DNA of 64,000 bases from Dokdonella_A sp964582225 (GCA_964582225.1 CAZORA010000003.1:62001-126000), one strand, 5' to 3'; shown: positions 43,022-52,100, counted from the first letter of the stretch. Numbers and translations are program-made. The notes: a model not told the origin generated them from the sequence alone.

Positions 43022-44902
43022 TCAGGCGGAGGGCGTCTGCAGCAGCAGGCGGTTGACCCGGCCGATGAAGGCCGCTGGATCGGCGAGCCGGTCGCCGGCG
43101 GCGAGCTGCGCCTGTTCGAAGAGCAGCAGGGCCAGATCGGCCGCGCGCGCGGCATCCGATTCAGCCTCCAGACGCTGCAGCAGCGGGTGGCCCGGGTTGA
43201 TCTCCAGGGTCGGCGCATGCACGGGCACCGCGTGACCCGCCTCGCGCAGCAGGCGCTGCATGTGCAGCGCCATGTCGTGCTCGCCGAGCACGATGCAGGC
43301 CGGCGATTCGGTCAGGCGATGGCTCACGTGCACTTCACCGACGCGCTCACCGAGCAGATCCCCGAGCTTCTTCAGCAGCGGCGCTGCGGCCTCGTCGGCC
43401 GCCTTGCGCGCCTGCGCGTCGGCGCCGTCGACGTCGAGCTCGCCCTTGGCCGCGTTGCGCAGCTTCTTGCCCCGATATTCGTCGAGATGACTGACCATCC
43501 ACTCGTCGATCCGCTCGCCGAGCAGCAGCACCTCGACGCCCTTGGCGCGCAGGCCCTCGATTTGCGGGCTGCCCTTGGCCGCCGCCCAGGATTCCGCGGT
43601 CACATACCAGATCGCCTCCTGCTCGGGCGCCATGCGGCCGATGTAGTCGTCCAGCGATACGTTGCGGCTGGCGTCCTCGCCGCGGGTCGAAGCGAAGCGC
43701 AGCAGCCCGGCCACGCGCTCGCGGTTCGCGTAATCGTCGGCGACGCCTTCCTTCAGCACGTTGCCAAAGGCACTGGTGAAGCGCGCGAACTTCTCCGGCT
43801 CATCCCTGGCCAGCTTCTCCAGCAGGTCCAGCGTGCGCTTCACGCAGGCGGCGCGGATCTGGCCGACCAGGCGGTTCTCCTGCAGGATCTCGCGACTGAC
43901 GTTGAGCGGCAGATCGTCGGAATCGACCACGCCGCGCACGAAGCGCAGGTAGTTCGGCAAAAGCTGTTCGGCTGCGTCCATCACGAACACGCGGCGGATA
44001 TAGAGCTTGAGGCCCTTGCGCTCGTCGCTGCCGGTGAAGACCGAATCGAAGGGCGGCTTCTCCGGAACGTAGAGCAGCAGCGTATAGCCCTGCGCGCCCT
44101 CGACCCGGTTGTGGGTCCAGGCCAGCGCGTCGTTGAAATCGTGCGACAGCGACTTGTAGAAGGCCTGATAGTCCTCGTCCTTCAGCTCGCTCTTGGGCCG
44201 CGCCCACAGCGCCGCGGCGCGGTTCACGGTCTCCATCTCGTCGCTCGGCTCGCCGTCCTGCTGCTTCGGCATGCGAATCGGAAAGGCGACGTGGTCCGAG
44301 TAGCGGCTGATCAGGTCGCGCAGCTTCCAGGCGTTGGCAAACTCGCTCTCGCCCTCCTTGAGGTGCAGGGTGATCGAGGTTCCGCGCGCCGGCACCTCGC
44401 GCGTCTCGAGCGTGTACTCGCCGCTGCCGCTGGACTTCCAGCACACGCCCTCGCTCGCTTCGATTCCAGCCCGTCGCGTCACCAGGGTCACCTCGTCGGC
44501 GACGATGAAGGCCGAATAGAAACCGACGCCGAACTGGCCGATCAGCGCCGTGTCCCTGCGCGCATCGCCCGACAGCGACTCGAGGAACTTGCGGGTGCCG
44601 GAGCGCGCCACCGTGCCGATGTTCTCCACCACCTCGTCGCGGCTCATGCCGATGCCGTTGTCGCTGATGGTGATGGTTTGCGCTTCCTTGTCGAAGCGGA
44701 TGTCGATGTGCAGATCGGGGTCGTCCGCGCTCAGCGCGGGGTCGGACAGCGCGGCGAAGCGCAGCTTGTCGCAGGCGTCGGAGGCGTTGGAAATCAGCTC
44801 GCGCAGGAAGATTTCCTTGTTCGAATAGAGCGAGTGGGTGACCAGGTGCAGGACCTGGGAGACCTCGGCTTCGAAGGCACGGGTTTCGATGGCGCTGTTC
44901 AT
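43022..44902 (-). CDS. htpG: Chaperone protein HtpG (Hsp90)
   Basis: A 626-residue ATP-dependent chaperone dimer. The N-terminal GHKL domain has EVSQVLHLVTHSLYSNKEIFLRELISNASDACDKLR, DNGIGMSRDEV and GQFGVGFYSAFIVAD. The middle domain has YIRRVFVMDAAEQLLPNYLRFVRGVVDSDDLPLNVSREILQ, with the catalytic-loop arginine. The C-terminus is alanine-rich, without the eukaryotic MEEVD. Length matches E. coli (624). A sigma32-type promoter is placed 34-61 nt before the ATG, between this gene and the YbiI-type gene. Confidence 0.99.
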   Translation of the reverse strand: MNSAIETRAFEAEVSQVLHLVTHSLYSNKEIFLRELISNASDACDKLRFAALSDPALSADDPDLHIDIRFDKEAQTITISDNGIGMSRDEVVENIGTVARSGTRKFLESLSGDARRDTALIGQFGVGFYSAFIVADEVTLVTRRAGIEASEGVCWKSSGSGEYTLETREVPARGTSITLHLKEGESEFANAWKLRDLISRYSDHVAFPIRMPKQQDGEPSDEMETVNRAAALWARPKSELKDEDYQAFYKSLSHDFNDALAWTHNRVEGAQGYTLLLYVPEKPPFDSVFTGSDERKGLKLYIRRVFVMDAAEQLLPNYLRFVRGVVDSDDLPLNVSREILQENRLVGQIRAACVKRTLDLLEKLARDEPEKFARFTSAFGNVLKEGVADDYANRERVAGLLRFASTRGEDASRNVSLDDYIGRMAPEQEAIWYVTAESWAAAKGSPQIEGLRAKGVEVLLLGERIDEWMVSHLDEYRGKKLRNAAKGELDVDGADAQARKAADEAAAPLLKKLGDLLGERVGEVHVSHRLTESPACIVLGEHDMALHMQRLLREAGHAVPVHAPTLEINPGHPLLQRLEAESDAARAADLALLLFEQAQLAAGDRLADPAAFIGRVNRLLLQTPSA

Positions 44903-44935
44903 GCGTCGACGTTCTCCTCAACGGGTTGCACGCGC

Positions 44936-44963
44936 AGATGGTGGCGCGCGCGGGAAATCCAAG
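44936..44963 (-). promoter_or_regulatory. Sigma32-type heat-shock promoter of htpG
   Basis: On the minus strand CTTGGAT (44963-44957), a 13-bp spacer and CACCATCT (44943-44936) match the RpoH consensus CTTGAAA-N13/14-CCCCATNT (the -10 at 7 of 8 positions, the -35 at its CTTG core). The predicted leader is about 25 nt. Confidence 0.7.
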
Positions 44964-44975
44964 CGCCGGCGACGC

Positions 44976-45242
44976 TCAACGCAGCTGGCTGTCCTTGCTG
45001 CCGCGCCGGTTGTAGCCCGCGAAGGCGGCGCGGTCACGATCGGCGGCTTCCTGACAGCGCAGGCACAGGCGCACTCCGGGCACCGCGCGCTGCCGCGCCT
45101 GGGGAATCTCGACCTCGCATTCCTCGCAGCGGGTCAGGCTCGGCCCGCGCGCGAGTTGCGCTCTCGCCCGCTTTACGGCGTCGGCCACGGTCGCGTCGAT
45201 CTGATCCTGCACCGCACCGTCGCCCGCCCACCCCGTCGCCAT
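44976..45242 (-). CDS. ybiI: DksA/TraR-family zinc-finger protein, YbiI type
   Basis: An 88-residue protein that lines up along its whole length with E. coli YbiI: MATGWAGDGAVQDQIDATVADAVKRAR at the start, a C4 zinc finger C-EEC ... C-LRC with PGVRLCLRC, and the ending GYNRRGSKDSQLR. It lacks the long coiled coil of DksA, so it is unlikely to reach into the RNA polymerase secondary channel as DksA does; the role of YbiI is not known. I place the start at the ATG 45242, in agreement with YbiI; longer frames run antisense into the antiporter gene. It is upstream of htpG on the same strand, with htpG's own promoter between. Confidence 0.93.
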   Translation of the reverse strand: MATGWAGDGAVQDQIDATVADAVKRARAQLARGPSLTRCEECEVEIPQARQRAVPGVRLCLRCQEAADRDRAAFAGYNRRGSKDSQLR

Positions 45243-45422
45243 TTGCCCCACCCGCGCGTCGCCGCCAACGGCTTGCAATATCCGGTCTTGATGCGCGGCT
45301 TGCAAGCTCCGCGCGGGATCTCGCCGCCTTCCGAAAAAGCTCTCCTGCGGCGCTCGCACCTTGCCATTCCGGTCTGAGCGTGCCAGTTTACGCGGCTTCC
45401 CGAACCCGGATAAGCCATCAAG

Positions 45423-46616
45423 ATGGAACACGGCGCGCAGATTCTCCTCGGCCTCTTCATCATCTACGTCGCCGCGCAGGTGGGGGCCGAGATCGCGCAG
45501 CGCCTGAAGCTGCCGGGGGTGGTTGGTGAAATCTGCGCCGGCGCCGCGATCGGCCCATCCGCGCTCGGCTGGCTTGCCGCAGCCGATATCGCCACCGGTA
45601 CCCCGCTCGACATCATCGCCGAGATCGGCGTCATCCTGCTGCTGTTCGCGGTGGGCCTGGAAACCCGCCTCGATGACTTGAAGAAAGTTGGCGTGAGCGC
45701 CTTTCTTGTGGCGGTATTCGGGGTCGTCGTACCTTTCGTGGCGGCAACCCTGTGGGCCCACACCAACGATCTCGACTGGGACAAGTCGCTGTTCGTCGCC
45801 GCCGCCTTCGTCGCCACCTCGGCCGGAATCACCGCGCGCGTGCTGCAGGAACTCAACGTCGTCAGCCACATCGCCAGCCGGGTGATTCTCGGTGCGGCAG
45901 TGATCGACGACGTGCTCGGCATGATGCTGCTTGGCGTGGTGGTGGCGCTGCAGGGCGGCGGCGGCGTGCAGATGGGCAGCATCCTCATGGTGCTGGTGCA
46001 GGCGATCGGTTTCGTCGCGATCGTCGGCTGGCTCGGCACTCGGGCGATGCGTCGCGGCGCGCGCTGGCTGGACCGACCGATCAACCCCCTATCGCCCTTG
46101 ACCATCACCCTCGCGCTGTGTCTGGGCTTGGCATTTCTCTCCATTGAATTCGGCCTCGCCGCGATCATCGGCGCCTTTCTCGCCGGCATGATCGCGGCCG
46201 AGCTGCCGCGGCGACAGGAGCTCGAGCACCAGATGCAGCCCCTGCTCGCGCTGCTGACGCCGTTCTTCTTCGTGATCACCGGTGCGAAGATCGACCTCGG
46301 CGTGTTCCTGAGTGGCACCGGCCTGTGGATGCTGGCGGTAGTTACCCTGATCGCGGTCGTATCCAAGCTGATTGGCGGCTATCTCGGCGCGATCTCGCTT
46401 GGTTCGCACAACGCCTGCATCGTTGGCGTGGGCATGGTGCCGCGCGGCGAAGTCGGCATCGTGATTGCGAGCCTCGGCCTGGCGGCTGGCGTGTTCAGCA
46501 ACCAGATCTACTCGGTGATCGTCGCCATGTCGGTGCTGACCTCGGTGCTCACGCCGCCGATCCTGGCCTGGCTGTTTGCCCGCGAGCGCCGCGCGCGGCA
46601 GGCCGGGGGCGCCTGA
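45423..46616 (+). CDS. Cation:proton antiporter, CPA2 family
   Basis: A 397-residue inner-membrane antiporter with 12-13 helices. Recognisable parts are the start LLGLFIIYVAAQVGAEIAQRLKLPGVVGEICAGAAIGPSALG, VILLLFAVGLETRLDDL, the unwound-helix region FVATSAGITARVLQEL, the paired aspartates in ILGAAVIDDVLGMMLLGVV, and MVPRGEVGIVIASLGL. The DD pair suggests an electrogenic Na+/H+ or K+/H+ exchanger of the NapA/Kef type. It lacks the C-terminal TrkA-N domain of KefB/C. The true ion is not determined. Confidence 0.92.
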   Translation: MEHGAQILLGLFIIYVAAQVGAEIAQRLKLPGVVGEICAGAAIGPSALGWLAAADIATGTPLDIIAEIGVILLLFAVGLETRLDDLKKVGVSAFLVAVFGVVVPFVAATLWAHTNDLDWDKSLFVAAAFVATSAGITARVLQELNVVSHIASRVILGAAVIDDVLGMMLLGVVVALQGGGGVQMGSILMVLVQAIGFVAIVGWLGTRAMRRGARWLDRPINPLSPLTITLALCLGLAFLSIEFGLAAIIGAFLAGMIAAELPRRQELEHQMQPLLALLTPFFFVITGAKIDLGVFLSGTGLWMLAVVTLIAVVSKLIGGYLGAISLGSHNACIVGVGMVPRGEVGIVIASLGLAAGVFSNQIYSVIVAMSVLTSVLTPPILAWLFARERRARQAGGA

Positions 46617-46742
46617 GCGCCCGCCTGGAGCCGAGCGCGGGCGGGGTGACTTGCGCGGACATCGCGACCGCGTGATGATGGAGCCAGGTGCCGGCATCGC
46701 GGCCGCGGCGCGCAGCCTGACCGGCAGAACAAACCGCAACGG

Positions 46743-46767
46743 GCGCCCGCGTCGTCGACGCGGGCGC
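46743..46767 (+). terminator. Hairpin terminator after the antiporter
   Basis: GCGCCCGCGTC and GACGCGGGCGC form a perfect 11-bp stem with loop GTC, followed by TTT. It lies 126 bp after the antiporter stop and before rnk. Confidence 0.55.
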
Positions 46768-46867
46768 TTTGGCATGTGCCACGACGCCGCATCGTCAACC
46801 CGATCGCCGCAGCCCGGTCCGATCGCGATGATTCGCCGGCCCGTACGACTGGAATCAGGACAAACCG

Positions 46868-47281
46868 ATGGCAAAGAAGCCCGCAATCATCATCTCTTCC
46901 CTCGACATGGATCGCCTGGAAGCTCTGCTCGACTCGCCGGCAGTCGACGCGCTGCCGGGCAAGGCCGCGCTGCAGGCGGAACTGGCGCGGGCGGAGATCG
47001 TCGAGCCGGGCCAGGTACCGCCGAACGTGGTGACCATGAATTCCACCGTACGCTTTGCGACTGATTCGCAGGACCAGGAATTCGAGTTGACGCTCGTCTA
47101 TCCAAAGGACGTCGACGACAGCGGCAGCCGCATCTCGGTGCTGGCGCCCGTGGGCAGCGCGCTGCTCGGGCTGGCGGTCGGCGAGGAAATCGAATGGCCG
47201 CGCCCTGGCGGCGGCGTAACCCGGGTGCGAATCGTCGAAATCGTGTTTCAGCCGGAGCGCGCGGGCGAGCTCCACCGCTGA
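46868..47281 (+). CDS. rnk: Regulator of nucleoside diphosphate kinase Rnk
   Basis: A 137-residue protein of the Gre-factor superfamily. A short N-terminal coiled part (SSLDMDRLEALLD) is followed by the GreA/GreB-type C-terminal FKBP-like domain: PPNVVTMNSTVRFATDSQDQEFELTLVYP, ISVLAPVGSALLGLAVGEEIEWPRPGG. Rnk binds RNA polymerase near the secondary channel but lacks the Gre acidic tip, and in E. coli it influences nucleoside diphosphate kinase levels. Length matches the family (about 136). Confidence 0.95.
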   Translation: MAKKPAIIISSLDMDRLEALLDSPAVDALPGKAALQAELARAEIVEPGQVPPNVVTMNSTVRFATDSQDQEFELTLVYPKDVDDSGSRISVLAPVGSALLGLAVGEEIEWPRPGGGVTRVRIVEIVFQPERAGELHR

Positions 47282-47390
47282 GGACGGCACCGAGCGCAAA
47301 CGGACGATTCGGCGGACGAACCGGCCTGCGCCGCACGCGGCGAGCGCGCGATCCGCGGTTGCTCACCAGCCAACAGGTTCTCGATCGAGC

Positions 47391-48320
47391 TTGAACGCAC
47401 GACCGTCTCCTTCCGCCGCCGCGCCGCTGCCGCTGCGCGCGGTTTTGCTGATGACGGCGAGTGCTTGCCTGTTCGGAGCGATGGCGATCCTCATCCGCCG
47501 CGCCTCGGCGTCGATGCACCCCTTCGAGATCGCCTTCTTCCGCAGCCTGTTCGGCGCCCTGGCGGCCGCGCCGCTGCTGCTGCGTGGCGGCATTCGCCTG
47601 CTGCACACCGAGCGGCTGCGCTTCTATGTGCTGCGCTGCGCGATCGGCAGCCTGTCGATGCTCGCATTGTTCTGGGCGATCGCGCATCTGCCGCTGGCCC
47701 AGGCGATCGCGCTTTCCTACTCGTCACCGCTCTTCGTCACCATCGGCGCGGTGCTGTTTCTTGGTGAGATCGTGCGCCTGCGCCGCTGGAGCGCGGTCAT
47801 CGTCGGCTTTCTCGGCGTGCTGCTGATCGTGCGACCGGGCACGGATGGCTTTACTGCGGCCAGTCTGGTCGCCGTGCTTGGCGCGGCTTTTGCGGGGGCG
47901 GTCACCATCAGCATCAAGTTTCTCGCCCGCAGCGATCCGGTGGATACCATCGTCCTGCTCACCACCTGGCTCTGGGTACCGCTGTCGCTGCCGGCGGCGC
48001 TGCTGGTTTGGGAACGGCCGGTATCCGAGCTCTGGCCAACGCTGGCCTTGATCGGCATGCTCGGCACCGCCGGCCAGTACACTTGGACCCACGCGCTGCA
48101 CCTGGCCGACGCCTCCAGCCTGGCGCCCTTCAGCTACCTGCAGCTGGTCGTGGTGGCCGTCCTCGCCTGGCTCGCCTTCGGCGAAATCCCGAATACCGTT
48201 ACCGCACTCGGTGCGGCGATCGTGCTCGGCTCCAGCCTGTACATCGCGCGTCGGGAATCCGCGCTGGCGCGTCGCCGCCGCAAACAGGCCCCGACCGCAC
48301 GCGTCGAAGCGCAGCTGTAG
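47391..48320 (+). CDS. DMT-superfamily (EamA) transporter
   Basis: A 309-residue inner-membrane protein with ten predicted helices in two EamA repeats, the first beginning AVLLMTASACLFGAMAILIRRAS, the second VLGAAFAGAVTISIKFLARSDP. The motifs FFRSLFGALAAAPLLL and YSSPLFVTIGAVLFLGE are typical of RhaT/RarD-like drug and metabolite exporters. The start is a TTG at 47391; the nearest ATG would remove part of helix one. The C-terminus is arginine-rich and cytosolic. Substrate unknown. Confidence 0.88.
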   Translation: MNARPSPSAAAPLPLRAVLLMTASACLFGAMAILIRRASASMHPFEIAFFRSLFGALAAAPLLLRGGIRLLHTERLRFYVLRCAIGSLSMLALFWAIAHLPLAQAIALSYSSPLFVTIGAVLFLGEIVRLRRWSAVIVGFLGVLLIVRPGTDGFTAASLVAVLGAAFAGAVTISIKFLARSDPVDTIVLLTTWLWVPLSLPAALLVWERPVSELWPTLALIGMLGTAGQYTWTHALHLADASSLAPFSYLQLVVVAVLAWLAFGEIPNTVTALGAAIVLGSSLYIARRESALARRRRKQAPTARVEAQL

Positions 48321-48333
48321 CGATCGGCTGACG

Positions 48334-48741
48334 TCAGTCGTCCAGGCCCGCCTGCAGCTGTTTCGACAGACTCGCCCGCACCAGCTCGTAGGAGCGCCGG
48401 ACGAAGGCCGCGAGTTCGGCGGAAGTAAAAGCCTCCGGCTTGACGACGCGAATCCAAAACGGGTTGCCGGCGTAGGGCGCGGGCGCCATGCCGCTGCGCT
48501 GGCTGAGCTCGACGAAGCGTTCCGGCTCGACGCGGAACGACAGCCTGCCGCGATCGGGCCCAAGGGTGCTGAGCACCGCAAACATGCGGTTGGCGACGCT
48601 GCAGACCAGATCCACCTCCCACTTGAGCGCGTGGCTGACGCGCGGCCACCCGGCCGAGAGCGCGCGGAGCTCGTCCTCACTGAGGCCGTTACGTTCTTTT
48701 GCACCCGACTCTGTTGTTCCGTCATCCATCTCTGGCATCAT
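48334..48741 (-). CDS. MmcQ/YjbR-family DNA-binding protein
   Basis: A 135-residue protein of the double-wing MmcQ/YjbR family. The core KWEVDLVCSVANRMFAVLSTLG, RLSFRVEPERFVELSQRSGMAPAPY, FWIRVV and AFVRRSYELVRASL follow the family order. The conserved W-K-RM-F-G-P signature is present in altered form: KWEVDL with SVANRMFAVLS. Two adjacent ATG codons (48741, 48738) follow a GGGGGCGAT site. It is convergent with the DMT transporter and divergent from ccoN. Function unknown. Confidence 0.85.
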   Translation of the reverse strand: MMPEMDDGTTESGAKERNGLSEDELRALSAGWPRVSHALKWEVDLVCSVANRMFAVLSTLGPDRGRLSFRVEPERFVELSQRSGMAPAPYAGNPFWIRVVKPEAFTSAELAAFVRRSYELVRASLSKQLQAGLDD

Positions 48742-48909
48742 ATCGCCCCCGCACCGCAGCGCCCGAAAGCCATCGCCGTGCCACCATGCGACATCACGCC
48801 GCATGGCCGCAGGGCGCGCTGCAGCGCGATCCGCACGTCCAATCGAAAAACCGACCCGCGACGCGCTGCTGCCTCGTGCGATATTCGAGCATGCGCGCCA
48901 GGAGCCGCC

Positions 48910-50370
48910 ATGTCCACTGAAACCTACAACGATCACGTCGTTCGCCTGTTCCTGCTCGCCGCCGCCGTGTGGGGCGTCATCGGCATGTCGATCGGCGTCT
49001 ACGCGGCCGCGGAGCTGGCCTGGCCGGTGCTGAACTTCGACATCCCCTGGCTGAGCTTCAGCCGGCTGCGCCCAAACCACACGTTTGGAGTCATCTTCGC
49101 CTTCGGCGGCAGCGCCCTGATCGGCACCTGCTACTACGTGGTGCAGCGCACCGGGCACACGCGCCTGGCCCATCCACGGCTGGCCAACTTCACCTTCTGG
49201 GGCTGGCAACTGGCCTGCCTGCTGGCGATGGCGACCATGCCCTTCGGTCTGACGCAGAGCAAGGAATACGCCGAGCCGGAGTGGTTCATCGACATCCTGA
49301 TCGCCGTGGTCTGGGTGTCGATCGGCGTGGTGTTCTTCTCCACCCTGGCGCGCCGGCGCATCCGCCACATCTACGTCGCCAACTGGTACTACGGCGCCTT
49401 CATCATCGCCGTCGGCCTGCTCCACATCGTCAACAACCTGGCCCTGCCGGTCTCGCTGAGCAAGTCCTACCCGATCTATTCGGGCGTGGTCGACGCAATG
49501 GTGCAGTGGTGGTACGGGCACAACGCGGTGGCGTTCTTCCTCACCGCGGGTTTCCTCGGCATGATGTACTACTTCGTGCCGCGGCAGGCCAAGCAGCCGC
49601 TGTGGAGCTACCGCTTCTCGATCGTCAACTTCTGGGCGCTGATCTCGGTCTACATGTGGGCCGGATCGCACCACCTCATGTACACCGCCCTGCCCGACTG
49701 GGTGCAGTCGGTCGGCATGGTGTTCTCGCTGGTCCTGCTGATGCCGAGCTGGGGCTCGGCCGCCAACGGCCTGCTCACCTTCAACGGCTCCTGGCATCGC
49801 CTGAAGGATGATCCGGCGGCGAAGTTCATGGTGATCGCGCTGGTCTTCTACGCGGCCTCGACCTTCGAGGGCTCGATGCTCGCGATCAAGAGCGCGAACG
49901 CGCTGTCCCACTATACCGACTGGACCGTGGCCCACGTCCATTCCGGCTCGATCGGCTGGGTGGCGATGATCACCATGGGTTCGCTCTACGCCATGGCGCC
50001 GCGCGCCCTGGGCCGACCGATGCATTCGCACAAGGCGATGGAAGTGCATTTCTGGATGCACACCATCGGCCTTCTGCTCTACGTGCTCGCGATGTGGGTC
50101 GCCGGCGTCACCGAAGGCCTGATGTGGCGTGCCACCAACGCCGACGGCTCGCTCACCTACGCCTTCATCGACAGCCTGATCGCGATCAAACCGATGTACC
50201 TGATCCGCTTCCTCGGCGGCCTGCTGGTGGTCGGCGGCATGGGCCTGATGGCCTGGAACCTCTGGCACACGGCGGCCGACGCGCGCAGGCAGCTGATCAC
50301 GCCGATTCCGGTGCCGATTCCGGAACCGACCGCCCAGCAGTCCCCGGCGCCGCTGCCGGCAATGGCCTGA
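48910..50370 (+). CDS. ccoN: cbb3-type cytochrome c oxidase subunit I
   Basis: A 486-residue, 12-helix catalytic subunit of the proton-pumping high-affinity oxidase. The conserved histidines for low-spin haem b, high-spin haem b3 and CuB are in NHTFGVIFAFGGS, WWYGHNAVAFFLTAGFLG, WAGSHHLMYTALPDW and WTVAHVHSGSIGW. The active-site tyrosine cross-linked in cbb3 oxidases lies in the last pairing helices. GGAG precedes the ATG by 5-8 nt. It heads an operon with ccoO 10 bp later. The region upstream shows no FNR/ANR box (TTGAT-N4-ATCAA), which is unusual for this operon. Confidence 0.98.
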   Translation: MSTETYNDHVVRLFLLAAAVWGVIGMSIGVYAAAELAWPVLNFDIPWLSFSRLRPNHTFGVIFAFGGSALIGTCYYVVQRTGHTRLAHPRLANFTFWGWQLACLLAMATMPFGLTQSKEYAEPEWFIDILIAVVWVSIGVVFFSTLARRRIRHIYVANWYYGAFIIAVGLLHIVNNLALPVSLSKSYPIYSGVVDAMVQWWYGHNAVAFFLTAGFLGMMYYFVPRQAKQPLWSYRFSIVNFWALISVYMWAGSHHLMYTALPDWVQSVGMVFSLVLLMPSWGSAANGLLTFNGSWHRLKDDPAAKFMVIALVFYAASTFEGSMLAIKSANALSHYTDWTVAHVHSGSIGWVAMITMGSLYAMAPRALGRPMHSHKAMEVHFWMHTIGLLLYVLAMWVAGVTEGLMWRATNADGSLTYAFIDSLIAIKPMYLIRFLGGLLVVGGMGLMAWNLWHTAADARRQLITPIPVPIPEPTAQQSPAPLPAMA

Positions 50371-50380
50371 GGAGCACAGC

Positions 50381-51031
50381 ATGGCACGCGGTTACAAATA
50401 CTTCGAGGCGATCGAAAAGCATGCCGGCCTGCTCGGCATCCTCACCCTCGTCATGGTCTCGCTCGGCGGTCTGGCCGAGATCACTCCGATCTTCATGCAG
50501 GCTCACGCGGTTCGGCCAGCGCTCGGCGTCAAGCCCTACTCGCCCCTGCGGCTGGCCGGCAGGGACATCTACGTGCGCGAAGGCTGCTACCTCTGCCATA
50601 CCCAGATGATCCGCGCACTGCGCGCCGAGACCGAGCGCTATGGACACTATTCGACCGCCGAGGAGTCGGTGTTCGACCGTCCCCACCAGTGGGGTTCCAA
50701 GCGGACCGGCCCCGACCTTGCGCGGATCGGCGGCAAGTACAGCGACGAGTGGCAGCGCGTACATCTGAAGGATCCGCGCGCGGTGGTGCCGGAATCAAAC
50801 ATGCCGGCCTACCCATGGCTCAGCGAACGCCTGCTCGATCCGGACGACATCCAGCGCCGGATGCGCGTGTTGCGTCGGCTCGGCGATGACTACAGCGATC
50901 AGGATATCGACGCCGCACGCGCCGCGGTCAGCGGCCGCAGCGAGCTCGAGGCGATCGTCGCCTACCTGCAGGGCCTCGGCATCGACAACGTCGCGACATC
51001 GGCGGCGAAGCAGGGAGCGGCCGCACCGTGA
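50381..51031 (+). CDS. ccoO: cbb3-type cytochrome c oxidase subunit II (monohaem c)
   Basis: A 216-residue membrane-anchored cytochrome c. One N-terminal transmembrane helix (LLGILTLVMVSLGGLAEITPIF) leads to the periplasmic domain with haem site REGCYLCHTQMIR, and methionine ligand in ESNMPAYPWL. GPDLARIGGKYSDEWQRVHLKDPR is a family signature. It passes electrons from CcoP to CcoN. Its stop overlaps the GTG start of ccoQ by 4 nt (GTGA). Confidence 0.98.
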   Translation: MARGYKYFEAIEKHAGLLGILTLVMVSLGGLAEITPIFMQAHAVRPALGVKPYSPLRLAGRDIYVREGCYLCHTQMIRALRAETERYGHYSTAEESVFDRPHQWGSKRTGPDLARIGGKYSDEWQRVHLKDPRAVVPESNMPAYPWLSERLLDPDDIQRRMRVLRRLGDDYSDQDIDAARAAVSGRSELEAIVAYLQGLGIDNVATSAAKQGAAAP

Positions 51032-51192
51032 GCATCCATCCGGTCTGGGGAAACCTCATCGGCGTCTTCACCCTGTTTTCCCTGTTGGCCTTCATCGGCA
51101 TCTGGATCTGGCTCTGGCTGCCCCGGCACAAGCGCAACTTCGACGCGCTGGCGCGGCTGCCGATGGAAGATGACGAGGAGAACCCGCAATGA
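51028..51192 (+). CDS. ccoQ: cbb3-type oxidase small subunit CcoQ
   Basis: A 54-residue one-helix membrane protein, starting with GTG inside the ccoO stop and ending inside the ccoP start. The helix LIGVFTLFSLLAFIGIWIWLWLP is followed by the CcoQ-type RHKRNFDALARLPMEDDEEN, a basic then acidic cytosolic tail. CcoQ stabilises the complex against oxygen. Spacing and coupling leave no doubt that it is translated. Confidence 0.92.
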   Translation: MSIHPVWGNLIGVFTLFSLLAFIGIWIWLWLPRHKRNFDALARLPMEDDEENPQ

Positions 51193-52100
51193 ACGGTTTC
51201 TGGTCCGCCTGGGTGATGTTCCTGGTGGTGCTGAATCTCGGCATCACGTTGTTTCTGTTCCTGTGGGGCCCACGAGTCGAGATTCCGGTGCAGGAAGACG
51301 GCACCACCGGCCACGTCTGGGCCCACGGCGCACTGCGCGAAGGTCTGCACAAGCTGCCGCTGTGGTGGATCGTGCTGTCCGGCGCAATGTTCGCGATCGG
51401 CTTCGCCTACCTGGTCCTCTATCCCGGCTTCGGCAGCTGGAAAGGCACCCTCGGCTGGAGCGCGCACGGCGAGCTGTCCAGCCACGTCGAGAGCAATCAG
51501 GAGCGCATGCAGGGACTGCTCGGCAAGCTGCAGAGCGCCAGCATCGAACAGCTCGCCGTCGATTCGGAAGCAAGCGCCTACGGGCAGCGCCTGTTCATCG
51601 ACAACTGCGCGGCCTGTCACGGCCGCCACGGCCAAGGCGGGCCCGCGGTCGGCGCGCCCGATCTGGTGGACGGCGACTGGCTCTACGGCGGTACGCCGGA
51701 CGACATTCTCGCCAGCATCGAGAACGGCCGCAGCGGGACGATGCCTCCCTTCGGCGGCAACTACGACGCCGCCGGCATCGGCAATCTCGCCAACTATGTG
51801 GCGAGCCTCTCCGGCGCGCCGCATTCACCCGCCAAGGCTGCGCTCGGCAAGCCGATGTTCGCCGTCTGCGCCGCCTGCCACGGTGCCGACGGCAAGGGCA
51901 ACCAGGCGCTCGGCGCGCCGAACCTGAGTGATTCGGTCTGGCTCTACGGCGGCGACCTGGCGACCATCGAGCAGACCATTCGCGGCGGCCGCAGCGGGGT
52001 AATGCCGCCCTGGAAGGATCGGCTGGCGGCGCACGACCTGCGCGCCATCGCGGCCTGGGTCTACGGGCGTTCGCACGGGAGCGACGCCGACCAGCGATGA
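51189..52100 (+). CDS. ccoP: cbb3-type cytochrome c oxidase subunit III (dihaem c)
   Basis: A 303-residue protein: two N-terminal helices (SAWVMFLVVLNLGITLFLFLWG and LPLWWIVLSGAMFAIGFAYLVLYPGFG, the second with the family motif LYPGFGSWKG), then two periplasmic class I cytochrome domains, each with CAACH (in DNCAACHGRHGQGG and AVCAACHGADGKGN) and methionine ligands in GTMPPFGG and GVMPPWKD. It takes electrons from soluble cytochrome c. It overlaps both neighbours by 4 nt (ATGA). Confidence 0.98.
   Translation: MNGFWSAWVMFLVVLNLGITLFLFLWGPRVEIPVQEDGTTGHVWAHGALREGLHKLPLWWIVLSGAMFAIGFAYLVLYPGFGSWKGTLGWSAHGELSSHVESNQERMQGLLGKLQSASIEQLAVDSEASAYGQRLFIDNCAACHGRHGQGGPAVGAPDLVDGDWLYGGTPDDILASIENGRSGTMPPFGGNYDAAGIGNLANYVASLSGAPHSPAKAALGKPMFAVCAACHGADGKGNQALGAPNLSDSVWLYGGDLATIEQTIRGGRSGVMPPWKDRLAAHDLRAIAAWVYGRSHGSDADQR

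Noticed and set aside
48742..50382. Extension of the mmcQ-like frame upstream to 50382, antisense to ccoN
   Set aside because: The histidine-rich extension mirrors the ccoN codons. The family N-terminus and ribosome site support the start at 48741.
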